From Phoronis australis (Eukaryota > Phoronida > Phoronidae): 64,000 bases of DNA. The notes under the pieces are model-generated. The model saw nothing but the letters and a program-made list of their open reading frames with translations. It was not told where the DNA came from and did no database searches. Shown piece by piece: positions 53,822-64,000 of this stretch (its first letter is position 1; each line of letters opens with the position of its first letter). Location: the NCBI GenBank assembly GCA_002633005.1, contig NMRA01000342.1:206728-270727 (forward strand). Reading direction: 5' to 3'. The translations under genes and the position numbers were made by a program.

Positions 53822-56800
53822 ACTCAGTAGACTATATAGATATATCTGAGCAAAAAATTTGCGACTTCTGATTCTTAACAACTACAAAGAATATAGCTCT
53901 CAAAGAAAAACAACACAACAAAGTAAACTGACCCCAAATCAGCAAATCTCTACCAGTATAAAAACTGAAGACCACAATCAAGGTATTTGGCAACAGCCAA
54001 CATCAGCAGCCATCGGTGAATAGAAATGGCAAAAACTCTCAACAGTTTAGAAGTGGGGCAAGACGAATATTTCTCACCACCCATCAATGACTACCATTGG
54101 CACAATGGGCGATTACGATGGAATCCGTGGACTGTTTTTAGAACGATAACCTTAGCTGAACTCACGGCTGTCGGAAGCCTATTTATGGATTGCACTACTG
54201 ACTTACTTAACAGTAATCTTAAAACTATTTACTGAAATCATCAACAACCTCATTTCTGCCGCAGCAGCCTTAAGAAGACAAAAGGAAACAAAAAATGCAA
54301 GATGTTTAAGCCATCCAAAATATCTTCTGGATATTATATTGGCAAGATTTTACCGTAACCTAGCAACGATAAAATAATAGCCCTACAGCAACCTGACAAC
54401 CAACAAAAAATAAGGCATAAAAAACCTGACAAGTATAAAACAGACAGCATACAAAGACAATCGCATGGCTTGGCACAGCTCATGAAATGAACTCAATTCT
54501 TATGCCAAACAATGGCAACCATTTTTACACAGACGTCTCCACAACTTTGATTTCCAAATCAAACATACCGTGTGGCTTATCCAGGAGTCCAATGCTACAG
54601 TTTATGACCCAAACGTCAAGTGTTCACCATTGTCACATCGTATCATATTCAACCTGTGTCAGACAGACTTCAGGTCCAGGACAAATATGTCCCAGTCGCC
54701 TCCGTCAACATAAACTAAGATCCCCTCTCGGTAAGTACAAGAGCTCCTATATATCAAAGCGACCGATCCGCTAACACTCAAATGCACAAACTAATAAAGA
54801 CACTCACTCGTTTGCAATTTATAATCTAATTCAACTTGTTTCATCAGTGTTATCAGAACAAGACCAGGATGCCACAGTGGGTAACACTAAACACACAGGT
54901 GTGTTTTCAATGTTTTATTTGCTACCTGCATTGCAAAAACCTTTATTTAATGTACACGAAAGCATTCAAATGAAACCTATTGACAGCCATAGTTATGTCG
55001 TTTCATTACCCAGGAGTCTGTAATCTGTCCTATATCTTGATAATAGTAGGTAAACAGATTTACCACAGCGGGGTGATCCAATCAGTTTTAAAAAGGCTGT
55101 TCTCAACAAGAGAGGGCTTTTAAAAGTTGAGAAGCTATCTTAACTTGAAACCTTAAAGTAAAACAAAGCTTTGTAAATTCAAACCAAGGGCTCAACACAC
55201 AAACACTTGGCCACTTCCAGGGGCTTAATCCCAGCACAATATTTGAGTTTAAATCCCCTGACAATTAACTTTACGAAAATTTGACCCCTTCACTTGGTCT
55301 AACCCACAGTTTAAATAGGACGGTCTGAAATTTTTACTGCACAAACTCAAAACCTTTTGCTTAGTACACAAACAAGAGGCATTCATCACAGCCTAATCCA
55401 CTGGTGAAATTGACAAGTTCATAATTGCTAGCAGGCTGTTCAATGCACACAGTAATCCTCCATCTTAGCTAAAATTTTCTTTAAAAAATATTCTCATAGT
55501 CTCAAAGCAAAACATCAAAAGTTATTATATCCACAAACTACACTTTACATAGCTATTGTAGCAAGCCCTTAAGTATTAATTATTTGGCATTGAGCACCCA
55601 ACATGCTACCTTTGTTGCTAATCAACACTTCACACCTGCAAGTCTAATACCTTCACCACACACCATGTCAAGAGTGGCAGTGATCCTGTGATCCAATATT
55701 ACAAGTTTACTCAATCCAATTATCAAGACTGCTTGACCAATGGTCATTAACTACCCCTATGCACACACATACATACTAGAGTGGCCACTCACTGCCTTGG
55801 GACATACAAGAAATAACAATGAATGCTGAACTGCATATTTTATACAACTAGAAACCCCCAGGGAATAACTTGGTATTGTCCATGAACAGTGCATGGACTA
55901 TCGCATTTGAAGGACATACTATTTGCCAAGGGGGTTCGCGGGTTCTCAATTCAAACAGTCTGACACAGCATGAAATCCCAAAAGGATCTTCACTATCTAC
56001 ACTATAATGATGGTATAGAAAAAAGAGAAAATGGCCATTTGAAATGTTCATGGACTGACAAGGACCACGAACTAGTGGTGCGTCAGCTGATTAAGAGTGT
56101 GGTTATGCACAGATGTAGTTACCAAGTCAAGTCGAGGTTTTGTCTTGCCACGCTGTTCTCTTCACTATTCTCTTCGTTCAGAAACAAAACTAAATTCTAG
56201 AAATGTCCCAATAGAGTCCTCTGTTGGCATTAACGGCAAAGGTGTTTTCACATCAGGCACTGTCCTTCCATGATACTCCAGAACTGAGCAAGACTGAGAA
56301 GTGTTCCCATTTAGTGCAATGCACCCCAATGCTAGTTATTTGTGTAAACACATTTAAATAAAGGTGTTAGGTGATTTCTGTCAGTGCACTGGCCACCACA
56401 TTGTGCCTGGTGAAAGACTCAAGCACAGCCCTGGTATAGCTGTGGACAAATGCAATAGAAGACAAACATATTTGGCAAAATAGCATAGAAAATACAGAAA
56501 GAGTTTTGTGACATTATTAATATATTATTTAACAACAAGAGATTTCTCTGAATAGCCGTTGGGGCACTGGCCTCAGAGACATTTGCAGGACCAGTAAAAT
56601 TGAACGAACATTTTAAATGGAGGCTTTAAACATATGTAAACCAAGAGGTATTTCACAAAACAATTACACTTCAATATTCATTTTCAGCTTATATAAAATA
56701 GAATGGCAGCACGTTTTAAAGTGACATTACCAACAAGAAAATTCATTTTCTGAGATCAGCTTCAGTGCGGAATTGAACCTGAAAAGCATTACAAAGCCAC

Positions 56801-59299
56801 AGTCTAATGCAGTCTGTGTTTTGGTGGAGGTCTAAAGCCCATTTAATAAACAGAAGAGTATTTTAAGTGTATTTAGCTGCTAAAATCACTGGCCTTGACT
56901 AAAGCAAATGTTTCACTGACAACAGCGAGAATTGGTGATTTAGAGAAAACGCACAAAACTGCAAAACACATTGCTATTTCATGGCTCTGGTCAAAGCTAA
57001 TACCGATAACTTTAACAAGACTAACAATAATCCTACAAATATTTTTTTCAGCAATAAAACTGATAACGTTCTTTAAATGTGCAGTAATTCCCAGGCAAAG
57101 TGAGTGCGACATTGTCACCAACATTTAAACAAGGATACCATACTTGGTTTCTGAATACACTAAATAACAGGGGACTGCAAGTAAGGAAAAGTTGAGGTAT
57201 CGTATTAACTTACATGTGATCTAAAGTGTGAAATGGCATGTACATGAACTGTTCTTTATAAATGTCCCAGGGATGCAAACCACATAGAAGAATTCTTCGG
57301 TTTCTTACACTGAAAATGAGTAGTTTTTTAATGCAGACGCTGACTAATAAGGCGTGATTCCACATTTCTTTTGTCATGAACCGCGGTCTTCTTTTCTTCT
57401 AAACACAGTCCTTTTCCCAGGAGCAGTGCTCGAACCATTCAGTGACCAAAAACATGAATGAACATGTGCTTGGGACAAATAGCATCAAACCTGTACAGGA
57501 TTATTTACTATAACTGGGAAGAAGAGAGTTACAGTTGGGCTGGAGATAAGAAACAAGTTGCCCTGTGCCAGAAATTTGGGGTCATGAAAACAATAACAGT
57601 GTTAAAGAGAAAGGAGAGCCATAAGCCGCAGAAAGTACATGCAATTTGTGACCAAGGATGACTTGACTACTCTGTATTAGATTGGTGTTATTAAAAATCT
57701 CTCATTTGGTTTCAATTTCACAGGACAGTGGCTTCTAAACCAACCATAGGTCAGATAGCAATCTGTTGCATTGTTATTTAGCATTCCTCTGCTGTATTGT
57801 CCAAGGTCATGACTTACAGGCCAGTTGTCTACTAGGGTTCAAACAGTTACTAAAACCATTTATCAACTAATACAAGAGAACCGAAACCCAATGTATCTAG
57901 TTTGGACAATTTTTATCATATTACCTCGAGTAAAAAATGATCCTCTAATAACTTCTTTATGATGGCGAATTTAATTTCAGAAAACAAACAGTTCCAATTC
58001 ACCAGTTTTAGTCCATGGCATATGAATTTATTTTGCTGGATGTTTATTGCCTTACAAACCTCATGTTGTAATTGCTCTAATCCAGTAGGACCTCACATTA
58101 GATTCTTTGATAAACAAGCCCTTAATCACAGCAGGACTTAATACAAATCTATTCACTAAGTGTAAGGAGCCCTGAAACCTGTTGAGTTTTTATGAATGCA
58201 TGATATTACTATTGTCCTCAGGTTAAGACTCATGGTGATTGAATTGGCAATTAGATATGTAGGACTTGACCAGCACTGGTCTGTGTACATAGCCAAATAG
58301 CTGACAGTAATGGTTCACATTTTTTGAAAAGAAGAAAGACTGTAGAATTTGATTTTTGACTTGTTGCTAATCTGCTGTTAACTAGGTCATGTGTCACGTC
58401 TTTTAAGTAAAGTTTAACAAAAAGAAAGGTAATAAGGATAACAATATCAATAACATGATTAAATTTTATTTGATAAAAATGTTCCAGGTGAGGTGCCGAA
58501 AATGCTGTTAAAATTTTCTAAAGTGGCCCTTTTATTTTTGCTTCATGCAACTTGATTTTTTTCATCAAAACTATAAAACTCCAATTTTTGATAGCCCCTC
58601 ACGTAAAGGGGGACAACCTGAAATCAATTCCTAAAATCATTTTGGAGAACAGAGCATAAAACATAGCGTTTGGAAGTTTCATATGAATGCGATAAGTCAT
58701 TTCTGAGATACGATATTCTAAAGTTAGCCAAATTTGTTTATTTTTCTAGAGTCCTAACATAACCTTAATCTATTCAAGCAGGGGATTGGATGTGTTGGAA
58801 ATTGTGGACCAGTGCTAACCAAGGACAATTAAGTAGAATCCACTTAATATTTAAATCATTTAACATCACTAATGCTCACACTGAAGACATATTTTGTAAA
58901 TTATTACACAGTTTTGGAAACTAGGGTTCCTGATGAGAAAGGTCTGAAGTCTACATGATACAGGGGCAGGAGAGAGCAGATGGCTAGTTTAAGAATACAT
59001 ACAGTGACAATAGTACTCGGTGACCTTGAACTGGTGCCCTTGATGTCAAAAGATAGCCCCAAGCTAAATCATAATTCTCGCATCTTCGTCAAATAATAAT
59101 TTCCCTAGTTGTCATTTTTCCTATTTATGAAAGACTGATTACTCTGCAACTGATGCCAATGTCTTTATGATCTGGACATTAAAACCAAGGAATCGAGTGA
59201 CTATAATTTTCTTGCCAAACTCGACAAATTAAAATTTCACTTTGTTCGCCATATTAAACACCAAATAGGTGAAGAATAACATGTCTGTTTTTGAAAGAT

Positions 59300-59473
59300 T
59301 AGCGTTTGAGCATTCGGTCATACTCACAAACCATTCATAAGATTAGTGCTTGAGCATTCGCTCATACTCACAAACCGTTCATAAAGATAAGTGTTTGAGC
59401 ATTCGTTCATACTCACAAACCGTTCATAAAGATCGGTGTTTGAGCATTCGTTCAAACTCACAAACCGTTCAAA
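59300..59473. repeat. 45-bp minisatellite, about 4 copies
   Basis: GTGTTTGAGCATTCGTTCAT then ACTCACAAACCGTTCATAAAG, repeated with few changes. Short frames on both strands are repeat products. Confidence 0.88.
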
Positions 59474-60260
59474 TAACAACAGAACCAGAGGTTTATGGAC
59501 TACAAAAGTGCCAGCAAAAACATCAGGAGTTTTGGGGCAACTCAAAGCTACAGCAAAGAACCAGCAAAAGTGAACCCTGTGCCGTTTACATAACTGGCGT
59601 ATTTGCTACCAGCAAAAAGCGCTAGTTCAAACGAATCTCATCAACTTTTGCAACCAAGTTCAAACGATTAACAAATTTTTAGCTTATTCAAAAACAGGAT
59701 GAAGTTTCATGATAAATCTTCAGCTTGAGATGCAGTTCCTTGATAGCAAAATGCAAACTTTTTCTCAGAAAGATACTTCTAATTGAATTCCTTAGAAAAA
59801 AACATGAAGCACTGTCACAGTAAATTTTCAAGAGTTGAAAAAATCACCACAATTCAAACAAGCATTCTGTTACAATTTTAAGTAAAAAAAAAACACTTGG
59901 GGAAAACTGGCAGGCTCATGGCTTACTTCATTCATGGAATCACATCAATTCACAACAAAAACATAGTCACGCGCCACAAGGATAACACTGCACCCTCAGA
60001 ACAAACATCAAGTTTTAAATGACCAGACAGCAGGAATGAAAACATTTCCAGGCAAGTAATGATGTTACATGTCACAAGAGATTTAGAGAAGATCAATCAC
60101 CCGCCCATCCAGGAGGGCGAGGGCGTGCCCAGCTGTCCAGAATGCAAGACAAGACAAGAAAGCATTTGAACAACAGTTGGTAACTATCAAGGGGCCTTCA
60201 GATACAGAGGTTTAAAGAGATGGGGTTCCGTTTTTTGACCAAACAATGCATTTTCGTGTT

Positions 60261-60400
60261 TATTGTTGGATGTGATAGACTTCTTGAAGTTATTATTATT
60301 GTTGGATGGAATAGACTTCTTGAAGTTATTACTATTGTAGGAAGGGATAGACTTCTTGAAGTTATTGTTATTATTGTTGGATGGGATAGACTTCTTTAAG
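60261..60400. repeat. 36-39-bp tandem repeat, 4 copies
   Basis: ATTGTTGGATGGGATAGACT then TCTTGAAGTTATT. TAGACT starts at 60276, 60312, 60348 and 60387. Confidence 0.85.
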
Positions 60401-63400
60401 TTTTTAGCTTTGACTAGAGGTGTGAAGCAATATCTATGTTATTATGACTTTAATACAGACCGCTGCCTGCCAGTCATTGTTGAAATCAAGGCCAGTGATT
60501 GCATGCTTAAAATACTCCGCCACTTGTCGAGTGGGGTTTTGTTCCGGTAGCAAAATGTTGGAAAGCGACCGCCAAGATTGTGAGCTTGATTTTGCCTGAT
60601 GACTATCCCAGAAACCACCTTTCTCCCTGATAATGTCATTTTTCAACAAGGTTATAAATTAAACTTTTGAAATACTGTAATAATGGGTCAGTTTTTGAAA
60701 AAATGGCATAATACACCATACATTTATGGAAAATCAACCATGTGGTGAAAACTGAAATAGTCGTGTATGTCTTTGAAGTATTCAAATCTGCTATAAACCG
60801 TGAAAAAATAACTTTTGATTCAGATCATTTAGAGTTAAGAGAAATTGGTCATAACGTACCCAGGCTACCTTCGTTGCCAAGTGTCAAATTAATGTATGTA
60901 CTACTTTCCCACAAATTTATATATATTTTAGAATCCTTGATGGTCACAAAATTTTATTATGCGCATAAAAATAATGCCTAGGAGACTACCTTTTTTTCTA
61001 AAAGATCTCGATTTTTCAAAGAGATGCCCGTAATTTCAACAAACTTTTTTGTTACTATAAGACCTACAAAACATTTTCTGGGATTTTCTTTTAAAGCCAA
61101 GTTTTAGCTTGAGAACTAAGCTCTCAAAAATGAAGACGTCAACATTCCTTAAAAAGGGCAGTCTTGATTTTTGACGGCTGAGCTCTCTGGCTAAAATGCT
61201 TGCAGCTAATAGAACATGGAAACAAACTTAGAAAGTCAAATGCAAAAAAATCACACTTGAGTACAATACATCATTTTCAGTGAACGGTCGTGAAACTTTA
61301 GAAAAAATGTAATCATATGAGCATTGCTTACGCGCACATATTGAGATTCTGTGACAATCAAGGATTTTAAAAACGTGTAGCTTTATGGAGTTACTAATAA
61401 CAAGCTATTATTACCAGATTTGTGCTTTTGCAACACAAGTAGCCAGTAGTATCTATGACAAACATCTCATTTTTATTTCCCAATTTAAGCGCACTGGGGA
61501 TTAAACCGGATGCGTTGGACACTAAAACATTTGAAGTATTCAAAAAATGAAATTAAACAACAGGATTACACTCTTGGGGGCATCCACTTATCTTTTGACA
61601 GTTATGAGTGACAGACCAGTGCATCAGTTATTGCCATCAACAGGAAGGTGAAAGGTCATTGCTGTTGATGTTGCAGTAATGTCCTAACCAGACAGCCCTG
61701 TCACTGGGGGATCAATACCAAGTCACTACACGGAAAATCCATCAGAAGCCACTTGACTGCAGACCTGGGATTAATGACACCTTCAAAGTTGGCATGGATA
61801 CCCTACACGGAAATACTCTACACCTGGCAAGCAAATTTTTGCGGAATGGGCATAGACATTTTTAGGCAACATTCACTTCACAGGAGTGTCAGATTTTGAG
61901 TACCAGTTTGATGCTCATTAATTGGTAGAGAAAACTGGTTCTCAAAATGCAGGACCACAGTGAATGTTATGCCAAAAACGTAGGGGATGGTCTGTTTTTT
62001 TTATGAAAATCAAGTCAGTTAATCGGTGTTTTAGTTTCTTGTAAACTACACCAGTAGACATGTACAAACAATTTCCAAAAATTCAAAATCCAACTTTATT
62101 AATTTCTGCTTATTTTGCATTATTTGTGAATATGTTTTTGTTAAACTGGTTTGGGTAAAAATTCCTTGCAAACTTATCAACCAAAATTTTATGACAAGAA
62201 ATATCAGTACTTTACCCAAGATCCGCAGCAAACAAAATCAAAGGGCCTCGCTCACCTAAGGAGAAAGCTGCCCGCGTCTAATCTGAGAGCAGACTTTTTG
62301 CATGAGGGGAAAATCACTGCTCTCCCATCACTACCTATTCCCCTGGTCCTCAAGAAGTCAAAACTAACTTATTGTACCCTAGAAAGGAATTTTTTAATAA
62401 TTGAATGGAAATTTAGGGGCCTGATGAGGGGGTTTCATGTGATTTTTAAATAGTTTTCATAGGGGTATGGGGCTGATTTCGGACACAAAATCAAGGTAAC
62501 AAAACCCTAAAATTAGTGTTTTTGTTAAGCCAAGAGCATTCATTCATTGCAGAAATATATCCCCATATTGACAATGGCGATACTGTCATGTTGCTTTCTT
62601 TTCTTTTCTTTACTTAATTTTCAAATTCCAGGGTTAGAACTAAATTTCGTCCTCACAACAAGCAAATCTTGTAAAATGAAGTAAAACCAAAAAGTTGGAA
62701 TCATTTTTGTGGGTTTAAAGCAAACTTACAAAAAAGTTACTTGCATTTTTCCCATTCTTATTTCAAAGCCTTAAAACAAAATTGGTACAGCAAGAAGCTG
62801 TCCCTCAGCTTGTGTTAAGTTCAAACTCTCTGTAACAGTGGCAGTTTGTTTGGTCCGTGGGTGGACAACACTTACGAACTAAACTCTCACTTCATTCCAA
62901 TGCAGGCAATTGCAACTTGGAAACAGCCAGTAACATAGAGTACGCAAGTCAAATGCGACGCCATCCATTGTAACACCCGGCTAGACGATTTTTTACACCA
63001 AATGAAGAAATTGACGCCTTTCAATAAAATAAACATATTCTGAATGAGATAACTTTTGAATGGGGGGTGTCAAAGATCAAAACATCAAAATTCCCCAGTA
63101 TTGTTTGTATTGATACCCAGTGTCTGACAACGCCTTTCATTACTGCATAATTGAAGTCATTAACCCCTTACAGAAGCGTGTGATTTCCTCTGCTGAAGGA
63201 TCTCGTGTGAACATGTAAGGGTAAAAATGTATCAACCATTTGTTAACCTACTCTTAGATATACTCATATAAGTGGCTGAGTGTGAGAAGGGTATTTTTCA
63301 GATTAAGAGAATACAGAGACGAAAATAAATTAAAATAGGATTTTTTCCCTAATGAAACGTTAATTTTTGAAAGGACATTTGGAGAAACAACTTTTTTGCC

Positions 63401-64000
63401 ACATACTGTACCCAACCATAGACACCCGTAGCATCTCTAATAAAGGAAGATACTGGGATACTCTTGACCTGAAATATACCGCTGTAGGGTCAGCCTGCTC
63501 TGGACTCCCAGGTTACTTCACTTTTACAGAATCTCAATATTTGTCCAAAGTTAGCCCCATCTCCCCCCCCTCTGACAAGGTCATGGATCCACTCTCCCTT
63601 TAATGTTCAATGTTAGCTTTCTGGACATTTAGTGAACAGTGGGATTCTCAGGAAATCAATTTGATCAAAGCATTACTAAAGGCAGTCGGTCTGCACAAAC
63701 GATGCTGCCAATAACGAGTGTTTCCTTTCAGTGTTATTGTTTGGCACTCCTCCAATACCACCAGTTGCACTGCATGGCACAGACAGAAGATCTCAAACTA
63801 ATCAAGGAGTCACGATGTGACACTTAATAATTTGCCAGGAACACGAAAATATTCTTAATTTGCTTTTGCATTATTATGCATTTGTTTGTGCACCCGTTTG
63901 TGCACTAGCTTGCGGTTGGAACATATTTTAGATTAGTGTAGACTGCTACAGTACAAGCCAAAAGTATTTAGACAAAATCATCCCCCTCCCCCCCCCCCCC

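Larger units (their letters stand above)
48333..64000. other. upstream spacer without a supportable gene
   Basis: 15.7 kb of AT-rich sequence. I saw no exon with coding texture plus splice signals outside the contig tail at 52598-52823. It holds minisatellites, a dispersed repeat copy, join 3, diverged 'CATGAAGATCC' repeat pieces at 53016-53600, and a C-rich end at 63980-64000. Promoter and 5' UTR of the ADAMTSL gene must start here. Confidence 0.5.

Overview
The window is nuclear DNA of an animal. Genes are split by long AT-rich introns with standard GT/AG borders, spacers hold many minisatellites and tRNA-derived repeats, and the recognisable proteins (a THAP zinc-finger protein, proteasome subunit alpha-4, and an ADAMTS-like thrombospondin-repeat protein with a PLAC domain) are metazoan. 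High allelic divergence, short dispersed repeats and compact genes suggest a marine invertebrate, but nothing fixes the phylum.

Layout: 1-5518, + strand, last three coding exons of an unrecognised protein that looks like a receptor's cytoplasmic tail. 8519-14191, - strand, a complete three-exon THAP-domain gene (about 313 aa) with a C-terminal coiled coil. 14192-16559, a spacer with a cluster of tRNA-like SINE copies and a CpG-richer stretch ahead of the next gene. 16560-24413, + strand, complete seven-exon PSMA4 (257 aa). 24414-28135, convergent spacer. 28136-48332, - strand, a 13-exon gene for a secreted ADAMTSL4/ADAMTSL6(THSD4)-type matrix protein (about 742 aa): signal peptide, ADAMTS spacer, Tyr-rich linker, six TSP1 repeats, PLAC. 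48333-64000, no supportable gene; tandem and dispersed repeats. The genes share no evident pathway.

The most striking structural feature is three single-N positions (11302, 33310, 52824). Each is followed by sequence that repeats what came before it. They read as contig joins where overlapping, allelically different contig ends were laid end to end. One falsely doubles a TSP1 exon of the ADAMTSL gene; that exon is 205 nt, so using both copies would break the frame. Two left contigs end in unmatched tails carrying CpG-richer sequence and open frames with start codons, perhaps heterozygous insertions or chimeric ends. I found no system that I can defend as novel; the best leads are these tails, a 1.4-kb TA-flanked inverted-repeat element, fold-back elements in PSMA4 introns, and the apparent absence of the usual first TSP1 and Cys-rich regions in the ADAMTSL gene.
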